Shown: one piece after another, positions 26,136-35,534 of the stretch
Layout of the letters: every line of letters starts with the position of its first letter
Numbering within the stretch: position 1 is the stretch's first letter
Assembly (NCBI RefSeq): GCF_003096275.1
Contig: NZ_QENQ01000001.1
Span: 1,149,923-1,213,922 of the forward strand
Length of the DNA stretch: 64,000 bases
Direction: 5' to 3'
From: Sphingomonas pokkalii
GTDB taxonomy: Bacteria > Pseudomonadota > Alphaproteobacteria > Sphingomonadales > Sphingomonadaceae
Notes under the pieces: generated by a model
What the model was told of the DNA's origin: nothing
Seen by the model: only the letters and a program-made list of their open reading frames with translations
The model's database searches: none
Translations under genes and position numbers: made by a program

Positions 26136-26861
26136 TCAAGCGCAGAACATGTAGCCGACGCCGCGCACCGTCACGATCGGGTCGGGCAGGCCCGGCATGT
26201 CGAGCCGCTGGCGCAGCTTCAGGATGTGTACGTCGACGACATTCGCGGTGGGCACGAAATCATAGCCCCATACCCGTTCGAGCAGCATCGGCCGCGTGAG
26301 CACATTGCCCGCTTCGCGCACCAGTTCGGCAAGCAGCCGAAGCTCGGTCTTCTGCAGCGGAATCACCTTGCCCGCGCGGGTGACGCGGTGGCGCAGCACG
26401 CTGACGGTAACATCGCCGGCGGTGAGCGTGGCATTGTCCGTTGCCGGGGCGGCGCGGCGGCGAAGCACCGCGCGGATGCGGGCATGGAGTTCCTCGATCT
26501 CGAACGGCTTGACGATATAGTCGTCGGCGCCTGCTTCGAGCCCTTCGACGCGTTCGGCGGTCATCCCAAGCGCCGTGAGCAGGATTACCGGGGTTTCGAC
26601 GCCCTCGCCGCGCATTCGCTGCAGCACATCGATTCCGTCGATCACGGGCAGCATCCGATCGAGCAGCACGACATCGAACCGCGTATCGGCCAGCGCGGTG
26701 ATCGCGGTACGTCCATCGCCGACCGCCTGTACCTCGTAGCCGAGGCCGCCCAGCTGGCGGGCGAGCAAGGCGGAAAGCTCGGCATCGTCTTCCACGACCA
26801 GCGCGCGGAGCGCGATAGCGGTATCGTCGGCATCAGGCGAAGGGGAGGCAGGGGTACGCAT
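26136..26861 (-). CDS. OmpR-family response regulator
   Basis: The 241-residue product has a receiver domain with acidic pocket EDD (24-26), phosphoacceptor D68 (VVLLDRMLP), conserved T in ILLTAL and K in IVKPF. A winged-helix DNA-binding domain follows (RPMLLERVWGYDF, VDVHILKLRQRL). It is the partner of the downstream kinase. A GTG one codon upstream (26864) is also possible. The targets are not visible; the neighbouring TonB receptor genes are candidates. Confidence 0.93.
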   Translation of the reverse strand: MRTPASPSPDADDTAIALRALVVEDDAELSALLARQLGGLGYEVQAVGDGRTAITALADTRFDVVLLDRMLPVIDGIDVLQRMRGEGVETPVILLTALGMTAERVEGLEAGADDYIVKPFEIEELHARIRAVLRRRAAPATDNATLTAGDVTVSVLRHRVTRAGKVIPLQKTELRLLAELVREAGNVLTRPMLLERVWGYDFVPTANVVDVHILKLRQRLDMPGLPDPIVTVRGVGYMFCA

Positions 26862-26972
26862 CACGAAATCGTCCTCACGGCGGATGGCTTCCCCTTTACG
26901 CAGCTCTTGGCCCGCCGTCGACGCCCTGTCGCGCGGATGCGGGACGGGGCGTCGGGCCGGGTTCGGGCCGGA

Positions 26973-29915
26973 TCAGAAGGTGAGCGTCGCGCCGAAGAAG
27001 ACGGTGCGGCCGAGCGGATCATACACGCCCGGATAGGTGTTGCCGTTGCCGAAGCTGGCGAGGACGCCGGAGGCAATCGCCGGCGGCGACTTGTCGGTCA
27101 GGTTGTTGATGCCGGCGCGGAACTGCAGCTGCTTCGCGGCCGAAATGGTGGTGGCGAGATCGAAATAGTTATAGCTGGGGATTCTGGCGTTGATGATGCT
27201 GGGCGTACCCGTCAGGAACGGATTGGAGGACAGGCTGGACAGCTGTGTGCCGGCAAAATGCCGCCAGGCGAGCGATAGCGTCGCCTTCTCCCCCGGCGCG
27301 ATCCAGGTCAGCCGGCCGACATGGCGCCAGGCCGGATTGGGCTGGCCGCAGCTATAACCGTAATAACCCTTGCAGTCATAGGTGCCGAGGTTGGGCAGCG
27401 TTTCCACCGTTTGTTGTTCCTGCCACGTGCCCACGATGCTGGCGTCGAGCTTGCCGAGGCTGCCGATACGGGTGAGATAGCTTGCGCCGACATCGATGCC
27501 GGAGGTGCGCAGATAGCCGGTGTTTAGCGTGCTGCCGACCACATAGCCGTTCGACCCGAACAATGCGCCGGTTCGCGGATCGCGCCGGAACAGCCCGCAA
27601 TAGAAGGGATCGCTGGTCGCTGTGCATTGGCTGACCACCAGCGATGGCCCGATCCCGCCGATATAGCCCTTCACCTTGATGTGGTAATAGTCCACCGAAA
27701 GCGAGAAGCCGGGCACCTGCTTCGGCGTCAGCACCACGCCGAAGGTGTAGGTGTCTCCCACTTCCGGTTTCAACGCCGGATTGCCGCCATAGGATTGCGA
27801 GCAGGTGTCGGCCGGGCACTGGATAATATGGCCATATTGCGCATCGGTTACGCCGGTAAGTTTGCAGGTGGTCAGCGAAGCTTCGGGCGTGGCACCGGCG
27901 CACGGATCGTTCAGGGACACGTTGCCGATGCCGCGCGCGCCGAACAGTTCGCTGATATTGGGCGCGCGGATCGCTCGATTGTAGCTGGCGCGGAAGCGCG
28001 CGCCGTCCACCGGCGACCAGGCGAGTTCGGCCTTGTAGGTCCACACCTTGTACGACGACTTGGTCGAGGTCGACCGCTGTTCGTTGGTGTAGGAGGAGTA
28101 GCGCACGCCGCCGTTGACGGTGAGTTCGTGAAGGAACGGAACGTCGGCGACGAGCGGCAGCTCGAGTTCGCCATAGGCTTCGTTCACGCTGATCACCCCG
28201 TCTGCATTGGCCGCGCCGCCCTGGGCTGCAACTTCATCGACGGTGTAGCGCAGCGTTTCTCGGCGATGTTCCACGCCCAGCGCGATGCCCGCGCCCCGGC
28301 GCGCCCAGGGGCTCTGGAGGCCGAAGGTGCCGAGGTCGCCACTGACGGTGCCCGACATGACTTCGAGCGTGTTGCGCGAGGCGGTATTCGATGGGCTGAA
28401 CAGATATTGCGCCTGGGATGCGCTGATGCCGTTGGCGCGGAAGATGTCGATCGGCACGCAGGCCGGATCGCTGCCGTCGATCTTGGATTGGCAGGTAGGC
28501 GTACTGCCGACCAGCACGGCGTTCAGGGCGCGTTGCGCCTTCACATTGTCGACGTTGTTGAGATAGGTCTCGTCGAACCGTGACAGCGCGTAGAGATAGC
28601 TCACGTCATAGCGGAAGCCCTGGCCGATATCGCCCTTCACGCCGGCATTGTAGCGATAGTCCTGGTGGCGCAGATCGTCGCGGCGCGAATAGGTGCTGTC
28701 GAGGCGATAGCCGATCAGCGTATCGGTGGTGGCGCTGGTGCCGGCGGCGGTGCCGCACAGCGCGCTGGCCTGCGCGCTACTCATCAGTGGGTTGTTGCAG
28801 GGAATGGTGAAGGTGGTGCCGAGGAACAGGGCGGACGGCGCGACCTGCGAGAAGGTGTGATCCTTCATCCACATGAAGCTGCCATAGACCTTGGCGACCG
28901 GCGCGATCTCGAACGATGCGAAGCCGCCGCCGGTATAGCGCTCGTCGGAGCGCTGGATGTAGTTGGTCGGCGAGTAGTTATACGCGTAGCTGGCGTCGTA
29001 CGGTACCCAGTTCTTCGAACCGTCGCGCGCATTGGTGAGATAGCCCAGGCCGGCACTAGGGCCTGCGAGCGGCGCGAAGGTGCCGAAGGTAGTGTTGCTC
29101 GACCCGCCGCAAACCAGATTGGTCTGGCTGGCGGCGTTGAGCGCGCAGGAGGAATAATCGCGGGTTGATTGCTGCACCGGCTCGGTGTGGCGATAGCCGC
29201 CATAGAGCATGATCTTGGCGCGGCCATCGGCGAAGGTCTTGCCGAACGCGCCGTTGATGTCCTGCTTCCCGCCGTCGATCACGCTGCGCGGCGCCAACTG
29301 ATAGCCCTTTGCCGACACCAGGCCGCGGACATAGGCATTGTCGTTGGTGTGCTGGGCGAAGCTGGTCTGCGCGTCGAGCCGGAAGCCGTCGAGATGATCG
29401 CGCAGCACGAAATTGACGACGCCGGACATCGCATCCGAGCCATAGACCGCGGAGGCGCCGCCGGTCACGACGTCGACACGCTCGATCAGCGCGGTGGGGA
29501 TGAAGTTGATGTCGGTCGCCTGCGAAGAAAGGATGCGCTGGCCATTGATCAGCGTGAGCACCCGGTTCGAGCCGAGATTGCGCAGGTTGATCTGTGCCGA
29601 CCCGTCTGCACCGTTTGAGACATTGTCGTTCGCGTCCGGGGTGAACTGCGGCATCCGGGCGAGGAGCGTCTCCGCATTCACAACGCCCTGATAGCGGATT
29701 TCCTTGTCGCTGATGGTGGTCAGGGGACTATTGCTCGCCAGATCGGGGCGGGCAATGCGCGTGCCCGTGACCAGGATTTCGCTGGGGCCGTCACTGGCTT
29801 CGGTCGATGGGCTTGCCGGCTCTGCAACCTGCTGCGCCTGCGCACTGCTCGCCAACATCGCGACCGCAAGCGCGCCCGCCGCTACCGATGCCCGAATTGT
29901 ATTATTATTACACAC
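26973..29915 (-). CDS. TonB-dependent receptor of the Hyp locus
   Basis: The protein has 980 residues. The GTG start (MCNNNTIRASVAAGALAVAML) is preceded by AGGGGG; a signal peptide ends near AQA (26-28). The TonB box-like SEILVTGTRIARP (45-57) is followed by plug-domain motifs VVTGGASAVYGSDAMSGVVN and a barrel ending FFGATLTF. The layout matches the large CarO/SusC-like receptors of sphingomonads that import oligomers. It is divergent from the hydroxyproline catabolic genes, and an operator-like TATACGATAT lies about 68 nt upstream. The import of Hyp-peptides or arabinosylated peptides is inferred. Confidence 0.9.
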   Translation of the reverse strand: MCNNNTIRASVAAGALAVAMLASSAQAQQVAEPASPSTEASDGPSEILVTGTRIARPDLASNSPLTTISDKEIRYQGVVNAETLLARMPQFTPDANDNVSNGADGSAQINLRNLGSNRVLTLINGQRILSSQATDINFIPTALIERVDVVTGGASAVYGSDAMSGVVNFVLRDHLDGFRLDAQTSFAQHTNDNAYVRGLVSAKGYQLAPRSVIDGGKQDINGAFGKTFADGRAKIMLYGGYRHTEPVQQSTRDYSSCALNAASQTNLVCGGSSNTTFGTFAPLAGPSAGLGYLTNARDGSKNWVPYDASYAYNYSPTNYIQRSDERYTGGGFASFEIAPVAKVYGSFMWMKDHTFSQVAPSALFLGTTFTIPCNNPLMSSAQASALCGTAAGTSATTDTLIGYRLDSTYSRRDDLRHQDYRYNAGVKGDIGQGFRYDVSYLYALSRFDETYLNNVDNVKAQRALNAVLVGSTPTCQSKIDGSDPACVPIDIFRANGISASQAQYLFSPSNTASRNTLEVMSGTVSGDLGTFGLQSPWARRGAGIALGVEHRRETLRYTVDEVAAQGGAANADGVISVNEAYGELELPLVADVPFLHELTVNGGVRYSSYTNEQRSTSTKSSYKVWTYKAELAWSPVDGARFRASYNRAIRAPNISELFGARGIGNVSLNDPCAGATPEASLTTCKLTGVTDAQYGHIIQCPADTCSQSYGGNPALKPEVGDTYTFGVVLTPKQVPGFSLSVDYYHIKVKGYIGGIGPSLVVSQCTATSDPFYCGLFRRDPRTGALFGSNGYVVGSTLNTGYLRTSGIDVGASYLTRIGSLGKLDASIVGTWQEQQTVETLPNLGTYDCKGYYGYSCGQPNPAWRHVGRLTWIAPGEKATLSLAWRHFAGTQLSSLSSNPFLTGTPSIINARIPSYNYFDLATTISAAKQLQFRAGINNLTDKSPPAIASGVLASFGNGNTYPGVYDPLGRTVFFGATLTF

Positions 29916-29982
29916 GGCCCGTAACCCCCTTTTTATGAGTCGCGCAATTGCAGCATTTTTTGCACCAATCCGTCAAATATTT

Positions 29983-29992
29983 TATACGATAT
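29983..29992 (+). promoter_or_regulatory. Putative GntR operator, site a
   Basis: TATACGATAT lies about 68 nt upstream of the GTG of the divergent TonB receptor. It is one of five related near-palindromes (TATACGRTAT) at promoters of this locus. Confidence 0.5.
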
Positions 29993-30097
29993 CCTAAAAA
30001 TAGCAGCGGGACTGGGGGTTGTGGGGTGATGCGCTGGTGGGCGCCGGATGGCGGAGCGACGCCGCAAATGGTAGGACAACGCTTGCGTTAAGGAAGA

Positions 30098-30107
30098 ATA
30101 CCGTATA
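30098..30107 (-). promoter_or_regulatory. Putative GntR operator, site b
   Basis: ATACCGTATA on the plus strand, that is TATACGGTAT on the minus strand, lies 34 nt upstream of the deaminase ATG. With site a it frames the divergent promoter region. Confidence 0.55.
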
Positions 30108-30140
30108 CGAAAACGTGATGCTTTGGAGGATGATGTTTCG

Positions 30141-31064
30141 ATGAATGCACGCAAGCCGCTATGGGCCGGTGTTTACCCTGCAGCGACGACGCAGTTCGCC
30201 GAGGACCTTTCCGTCGATCTCGCTGCCACCCAGAAGACGCAGACGGCGCTGGTCGACGACGGTGTCGATGGCCTGATTTTGCTCGGTACCTGCGGCGAGA
30301 ACAACTCGCTGGAAGCCGAGGAGAAGCGGCAGGTGCTGCGCGCCGGTGTCGAGGCGGTCGGCGGACGCGTGCCGCTGGTGGCGGGCGTTTCGGAATTCAC
30401 CACCGCGCGCGCGATCGAATATGTCCGCGATGCCGAGAAGATCGGCATCGATGCGCTGATGCTGCTTCCTGCCATGGTCTATGTGCCGACCGCCGAAGAG
30501 CTGGAGGCGCATTTTCGCGCGGTGGCCGCGGCGACGTCGCTGCCGATCATGCTGTACAACAACCCCCCGGCCTATCGCGTCTCGATCGACACCGACACGC
30601 TGGACCGGCTGGTGGACGTGCCGAACATCGTTGCGGTGAAGGAAAGCGCGCCCGATCCGCGCCGCTTCACCGATCTCTTCAACCGCTACGGGGATCGCTA
30701 CACGCTGATGGCGGGCTTGGACGATGTAGCGCTCGAAGGGCTGTTCCTGGGCGCATCGGGCTGGGTTTCGGGTCTAACCAGCGCCTTCCCGGAAGAATCG
30801 GTGCGGCTGGTCGCGGCGTTCAACGAGGGGCGGTTCGACGAGGCGCGGGCTATCTATCGCTGGTTCATGCCGCTGCTCCACCTGGACGCCGAACATGACC
30901 TCGTCCAATCAATCAAGCTCGCCGAGCAGATCATGGGCCGGGGCAGTGAACGCGTGCGGATGCCGCGCCTGCCGCTGTCGGGGGAACGCCGTGCGCAGGT
31001 GATCCGCTTCGTTGAGGAAGCCGCGGCGACGCGGCCGAGCCGGCGCGAGGCCAAGGCAGCGTAA
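30141..31064 (+). CDS. DHDPS/NAL-family lyase, probable pyrroline-4-hydroxy-2-carboxylate deaminase
   Basis: The 307-residue protein has the Schiff-base fold signature: GTCGENNSL (49-57), the catalytic tyrosine in LYNNPPAY (Y139) and the Schiff-base lysine in AVKES (K167). The family includes dihydrodipicolinate synthase, N-acetylneuraminate lyase and the deaminase of hydroxyproline degradation. The neighbouring epimerase and amino-acid oxidase genes favour the deaminase, which turns pyrroline-4-hydroxy-2-carboxylate into 2-oxoglutarate semialdehyde. The start at 30141 (MNARKP) follows GGAGG. Specificity is from context. Confidence 0.82.
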   Translation: MNARKPLWAGVYPAATTQFAEDLSVDLAATQKTQTALVDDGVDGLILLGTCGENNSLEAEEKRQVLRAGVEAVGGRVPLVAGVSEFTTARAIEYVRDAEKIGIDALMLLPAMVYVPTAEELEAHFRAVAAATSLPIMLYNNPPAYRVSIDTDTLDRLVDVPNIVAVKESAPDPRRFTDLFNRYGDRYTLMAGLDDVALEGLFLGASGWVSGLTSAFPEESVRLVAAFNEGRFDEARAIYRWFMPLLHLDAEHDLVQSIKLAEQIMGRGSERVRMPRLPLSGERRAQVIRFVEEAAATRPSRREAKAA

Positions 31065-31073
31065 ATCCCGAAC

Positions 31074-32072
31074 ATGCGCCACACCTTCTTCTGCATCGAC
31101 GGCCACACCGCGGGAAACCCGGTGCGGCTGGTGGCGGGCGGTGCGCCGCTGCTACGCGGTGGCGACATGCTGGCGCGGCGCACGGACTTTCTGGAGCGCT
31201 TCGACTGGATCCGCACCGGACTGTGCTTCGAGCCGCGCGGGCACGACATGATGTCGGGCGGGTTCCTCTACCCGCCCACCCGCGACGATACCGATTGCGG
31301 GATCCTGTTCATCGAGACCTCGGGCTGCCTGCCAATGTGCGGCCACGGCACGATCGGCATGGTGACCTTCGGGCTCGAGCACGGCCTGATCACCCCGCGC
31401 ACGCCAGGCCAGCTGCGGATCGAAGTACCGGCGGGGGTGATCGACATCGCATATGGCATGGAGGGCGACCGGGTGCGCTGGGTGCGCATCCGCAACGTGC
31501 CCGCCTATGTTGCCGCCACCGGAATCCAGATCGAGGTGCCTGGCTTCGGCCCGCTGACCGTAGATGTTTCCTATGGCGGCAATTATTACGCGATCATCGA
31601 GCCGCAGGGGCCTTATACCGGGCTCGACGATCTCGGCGCCTCGCGCATCGTCGAGCTCAGCCGCACGATCCGCACGCTGATGCGCGCCGCGATCGAGCCG
31701 GTGCATCCGCTCGACGACCGCATCCGCGGGGTCAGCCATGTCCTGTGGGCCGACAAGCCGAAGGGCGAGGGCGCCGATGGCCGCAACGCCGTCTTCTATG
31801 GCGAGCGCGCGATCGATCGCAGCCCGTGCGGTACCGGCACCTCGGCGCGGCTTGCCCATCTGGCCCATCAGGGCCGGCTGAAGGTGGGTGATCGATTTGT
31901 CCATGAAAGCTATATCGGCAGCCGGTTCATCGGCCGGGTGGAGGATAGCGTGATGGTGGGCGACCGGCCCGGCATCATTCCTTCAATCGAAGGATCGGCG
32001 ATCGCGACCGGTTTCAACACCATCTGGATCGATCGCGAAGACCCGTTCTGGGCTGGTTTCTCGGTCGTCTGA
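31074..32072 (+). CDS. 4-hydroxyproline 2-epimerase
   Basis: This proline-racemase-family protein of 332 residues has both catalytic cysteines: C89 in PMCGHGTIG and C252 in DRSPCGTGTSA. Retention of the second cysteine separates epimerases from trans-3-hydroxyproline dehydratases, in which it is threonine. It interconverts trans-4-hydroxy-L-proline and cis-4-hydroxy-D-proline, the first step of bacterial hydroxyproline catabolism. It lies 10 nt after the deaminase gene, in one operon with it and the permease. Confidence 0.9.
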   Translation: MRHTFFCIDGHTAGNPVRLVAGGAPLLRGGDMLARRTDFLERFDWIRTGLCFEPRGHDMMSGGFLYPPTRDDTDCGILFIETSGCLPMCGHGTIGMVTFGLEHGLITPRTPGQLRIEVPAGVIDIAYGMEGDRVRWVRIRNVPAYVAATGIQIEVPGFGPLTVDVSYGGNYYAIIEPQGPYTGLDDLGASRIVELSRTIRTLMRAAIEPVHPLDDRIRGVSHVLWADKPKGEGADGRNAVFYGERAIDRSPCGTGTSARLAHLAHQGRLKVGDRFVHESYIGSRFIGRVEDSVMVGDRPGIIPSIEGSAIATGFNTIWIDREDPFWAGFSVV

Positions 32073-32097
32073 CGACAACGACACAAACGGGGGTTGC

Positions 32098-33504
32098 ATG
32101 GGATTTTGGGGACCGATCAAACCGATCGAACGCAGCACGGGCCATAGCGCGCATCGGCTGCGCCCCACGCTTTCCTGGCCGCACCTGATCGCGCTCGGCG
32201 TCGGCGCCATTGTCGGCACCGGCATCTACACGCTGACCGGCGTAGGAGCGGAGCGGGCAGGGCCGGCGGTGATCCTGGCCTTCGTCATCGCTGGTCTGGT
32301 CTGCGCCTGCGCCGCGCTTGCCTATGCCGAGCTGGCGACGATGATTCCCACTGCCGGCAGCGCCTATACCTATAGCTATTCGGTGCTGGGGGAGACGATC
32401 GCCTGGGTGGTCGGTTGGAGCCTGATCCTCGAATATTCGCTGGCTTGTTCGGCGGTGGCGGTGGGCTGGTCCGGTTATCTGGTCGGCTGGCTGCAATCGG
32501 CGGGCGTCCATCTGCCGGCGATGCTGTTGCAGGGGCCGCATGCCGGCGGCATCGTCAACCTGCCTGCGGTGCTCGTTTCCTTCGCCATCGCCGGCATGTT
32601 GATGGCCGGGACGCGGGAGAGCGCCACGCTGAACATCGTGTTGGTGGTGATCAAGCTGGTCGCGCTCGCCGTGTTCGTGCTGCTGGCGCTGCCCGGCTTC
32701 GACACCGCCCATTTTCACCCCTTCATGCCGTACGGTTTCGCATCCCATGCCGATGGCAGCAGCACGCGCGGCGTGATGGCGGCTGCGGCGATCGTGTTCT
32801 TCGCCTTTTACGGCTTCGACGCCGTCGCCACCTCGGCCGAGGAAGCCAAGCGGCCGGGGCGCGACCTGACGATCGGCATCGTCGGATCGATGGCGCTGTG
32901 CACCACCATCTATATCCTGGTCGCGGTCGCGGCGGTGGGGGCGATGCCCTATACCGTGCTCGGCAACTCGCCGGAGCCGCTGGCGCTGGTGCTGCGCACG
33001 CTGGGCCATCCGCTCGCCGCCTGGGCGATCGCTGCCGCGGCGCTGGTCGCGCTGCCCTCGGTGATCCTCGTCATGATGTACGGGCAGAGCCGCATCTTCT
33101 TCGTGATGGCACGGGACGGGCTGTTGCCGCGAAGCCTCGCCAAGGTATCCCCGCGCACCGGCGCACCGGTGCTGGTGACTGGCATCACCGGACTGTTCGT
33201 GGCAGCTGTCGCTGGGTTCCTCCGGCTCGACGAGATCGCGGAACTCGCAAATGCCGGCACGCTGATCGCGTTCATCGCCGTGGGCATCTGTATGATGCTG
33301 CTGCGCCGCCGCGCGCCCGAGGCGCCCCGTATCTTCCGCTGCCCGCAGCCCTATGTCGTCGGTACGCTGGCGGTGCTAGGCTGCCTCTATCTGCTCTTCT
33401 CGCTGCCCGAGAAGACGTTGCTCCGCTTCCTGCTCTGGAACGTTGCGGGGCTTGCCGTCTATTTCCTCTATGGTCGCGCGCGCAGCGTGCTGGCGCGGGG
33501 CTGA
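32098..33504 (+). CDS. APC-superfamily amino acid permease
   Basis: The protein has 468 residues and about twelve membrane segments. The N-terminal GVGAIVGTGIYTLTGV matches the APC/CAT family substrate-binding helix 1, and AFYGFDAVATSAEEAKRP the conserved helix 6 region. It is the third gene of the operon after deaminase and epimerase. It probably carries hydroxyproline or another amino acid across the inner membrane. Its stop is 3 nt from the convergent regulator stop. Confidence 0.9.
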   Translation: MGFWGPIKPIERSTGHSAHRLRPTLSWPHLIALGVGAIVGTGIYTLTGVGAERAGPAVILAFVIAGLVCACAALAYAELATMIPTAGSAYTYSYSVLGETIAWVVGWSLILEYSLACSAVAVGWSGYLVGWLQSAGVHLPAMLLQGPHAGGIVNLPAVLVSFAIAGMLMAGTRESATLNIVLVVIKLVALAVFVLLALPGFDTAHFHPFMPYGFASHADGSSTRGVMAAAAIVFFAFYGFDAVATSAEEAKRPGRDLTIGIVGSMALCTTIYILVAVAAVGAMPYTVLGNSPEPLALVLRTLGHPLAAWAIAAAALVALPSVILVMMYGQSRIFFVMARDGLLPRSLAKVSPRTGAPVLVTGITGLFVAAVAGFLRLDEIAELANAGTLIAFIAVGICMMLLRRRAPEAPRIFRCPQPYVVGTLAVLGCLYLLFSLPEKTLLRFLLWNVAGLAVYFLYGRARSVLARG

Positions 33505-33507
33505 GGC

Positions 33508-34152
33508 TCAGCCGTTCAACTGGCGGCGGAGATCGGTGAGGGTGCCTTCGATATGCGCGCGGGCCAGCACGCGGGCGCGATCGACGTCACCCGTTTCCCA
33601 TGCGTCGATCAGATCGGCATGTTCGAGATGGGCGCGATCTTCCCGGCCGGCCGGTTCGAGGTGCTTGTGGACATAGCGCTCGGACAGGATCTGAAGCCGT
33701 TCGACGAGCTGGGTGGTGAGCAGTCGACCGCCGGGGCGTACCAGCGCCATGTGGAATTCACGATTCCGCGCGGCGACTTCATCGAGATGTTCGGCGGCGG
33801 CGAGATCGAGCGCGGCCAGTGCCTCGCGCGCGGCCGCGCGATCCGCATCCGTGGCAGACAACGCACCCGCCACGACGGCATCGGGTTCGATGGCGAGCCG
33901 GAGAGCATAGATCTCCTCGGCTTCGCCGGACGACATGGCGCGGACGAAATAGCCGCGGTTCGCCTGACCGACAAGCAGCCCTTCCTGCTCCAGCCGCGCC
34001 AGCGCCTCGCGCAGCGGGATCTTGCTGACCCCCAGCGAGTTGGCCAGGGCATCCTGCCGGATCGCCTGATCCACCGGCAATTTGCCCGAAACGATCTGCT
34101 CGCGCACGATCGCGAAAATCTGCTCCGACAAGGTGCGGACTACGATACTCAT
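33508..34152 (-). CDS. GntR-family regulator with FCD domain
   Basis: The 214-residue protein begins MSIVVRTLSEQIFAIVREQI. It has a winged helix (DALANSLGVSKIPLREALARLEQEG is the recognition region) and an FCD ligand-binding domain with histidines in AARNREFHMAL and EHADLIDAW. The start at 34152 has GGAGGA upstream. FCD regulators usually bind small acids or amino-acid breakdown products. Five near-palindromic sites at surrounding promoters are its likely operators; one (34252-34261) lies in its own divergent promoter region. Confidence 0.9.
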   Translation of the reverse strand: MSIVVRTLSEQIFAIVREQIVSGKLPVDQAIRQDALANSLGVSKIPLREALARLEQEGLLVGQANRGYFVRAMSSGEAEEIYALRLAIEPDAVVAGALSATDADRAAAREALAALDLAAAEHLDEVAARNREFHMALVRPGGRLLTTQLVERLQILSERYVHKHLEPAGREDRAHLEHADLIDAWETGDVDRARVLARAHIEGTLTDLRRQLNG

Positions 34153-34251
34153 GATAGGAAATCCTCCGTCGGGGCGATCGCTTCTGCCAACCGCGCCGGT
34201 TCTCGGCAACCGTTAGTGGCACTAGCATCATCTAACGGTTCAGCATTGGAA

Positions 34252-34261
34252 ATACGGTATA
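34252..34261. promoter_or_regulatory. Putative GntR operator, site c
   Basis: ATACGGTATA reads TATACCGTAT on the other strand and lies between the gntR start (100 nt away) and the D-amino-acid dehydrogenase start (23 nt away). It could control both the regulator and the oxidase. Confidence 0.55.
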
Positions 34262-34283
34262 CATCGGAGGTGGGATCGGCAAG

Positions 34284-35534
34284 ATGAGGCCGATGCAGCG
34301 AGAAATGAATGTGATCGGCGGAGGCGTGGTAGGCTTGGCGAGCGCGCTTGCCCTTGCCCGCGCCGGCTTCGCGGTGACGGTAATCGACGACGATCCTGGT
34401 CGGCAGGCCGCGTCCTGGGGCAATGCCGGCCATATCGCCATCGAGCAGGTGGCGCCGCTCGCATCCTGGGCTACCGTGCGCAGCCTGCCGCGGCGGCGCT
34501 TCGCCGCGGGCGGTGCAGTGGGGTTGCCGCCGGCGGCGTGGCGGCGCTGGCTGCCTTTCGGGCTGCGGCTGCTGGGTGCGGCGCGGCCGGCGCGATTTGC
34601 CGTCGGCAAGGCGGCATTGGGCGGCCTGCTGGCGGAGGCGATGCCGGCCTGGCAACGGTTGGGCGAAACGCTGGGCCAGCCTGGTCTGCTGCGCATCGAC
34701 GGGCATATCGTCGCCTGGTCGCGTCCGGCAGCGGCAGCGGCAGGCTGGCGATCCTGGATGGCCGCAGACATCGGCACGGCCGCGTTTCGCGACACCAGCC
34801 GGGCCGAGCGCGCGGCGTTCCCCGGTGGCCCGCTGGCAGACGCGATCCGCTTCACCAATACGGCGCAGATTGCCGATCTGGGGAGGCTGGATCGGGCGTT
34901 GCGGGCGGCGCTCGCGGCGGCGGGGGGCGTATTTCGCGCCGGTGCGGCGGGATTGGAAATGGTCGATGGCGCGGCGCGGGTGCGGCTGGACGGCAGTTTG
35001 CTGGCGGAAGGGCCGGTGCTGGTGGCGGGAGGTGCGCGTTCCGGCACGCTGCTCGCGCCGCTGGGGCGGCGGGTACCGATCATCGCCGAGCGCGGCTACC
35101 ACCTGCGCACCTCGGACCATGACTGGCCTGCCGACCTGCCGCCGATGGTGTTCGAGGATCGATCGATGATCGTCACCCGCTATGCCGATTGCGTGCAGGT
35201 GGCGAGCTTTGTCGAATTCGCTGCTATCGATACGCCCGCCGATCCCGCGAAATGGGAACGTCTGGAAGCGCATGTCGCCGCGCTGGGCCTGCCGCTACGC
35301 GGACCGTTCACCCGCTGGATCGGCGCGCGGCCGACGCTCCCCGATTACCTGCCCGCGATCGGGCGGAGCGCGCGGGCGCCAAACCTGCTCTATGCCTTTG
35401 GCCACCAGCATCTCGGGCTCACGCTCGCGGCGCTGACCGGAGAGATCGTTGCCGCCCTGGCCGCCGATGCGCCCCCGGTGGTGGACCTCGCGCCCTTTTC
35501 TATCGAACGTTTCGGATCAAGGACCAAGCAATGA
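34284..35534 (+). CDS. FAD-dependent D-amino-acid dehydrogenase, probable D-hydroxyproline dehydrogenase
   Basis: The protein has 416 residues. The N-terminal Rossmann motif is VIGGGVVGLASALALARAG (GxGxxG), followed by the DadA-type GNAGHIAIEQVAP and the C-terminal IGRSARAPNLLYAFGHQHLG typical of DAO/DadA enzymes. With the epimerase, the natural substrate is cis-4-hydroxy-D-proline, giving pyrroline-4-hydroxy-2-carboxylate for the deaminase. GGAGG is found about 13 nt before ATG 34284; codons 34293 and 34305 are also possible. The stop overlaps the next gene. Confidence 0.87.
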   Translation: MRPMQREMNVIGGGVVGLASALALARAGFAVTVIDDDPGRQAASWGNAGHIAIEQVAPLASWATVRSLPRRRFAAGGAVGLPPAAWRRWLPFGLRLLGAARPARFAVGKAALGGLLAEAMPAWQRLGETLGQPGLLRIDGHIVAWSRPAAAAAGWRSWMAADIGTAAFRDTSRAERAAFPGGPLADAIRFTNTAQIADLGRLDRALRAALAAAGGVFRAGAAGLEMVDGAARVRLDGSLLAEGPVLVAGGARSGTLLAPLGRRVPIIAERGYHLRTSDHDWPADLPPMVFEDRSMIVTRYADCVQVASFVEFAAIDTPADPAKWERLEAHVAALGLPLRGPFTRWIGARPTLPDYLPAIGRSARAPNLLYAFGHQHLGLTLAALTGEIVAALAADAPPVVDLAPFSIERFGSRTKQ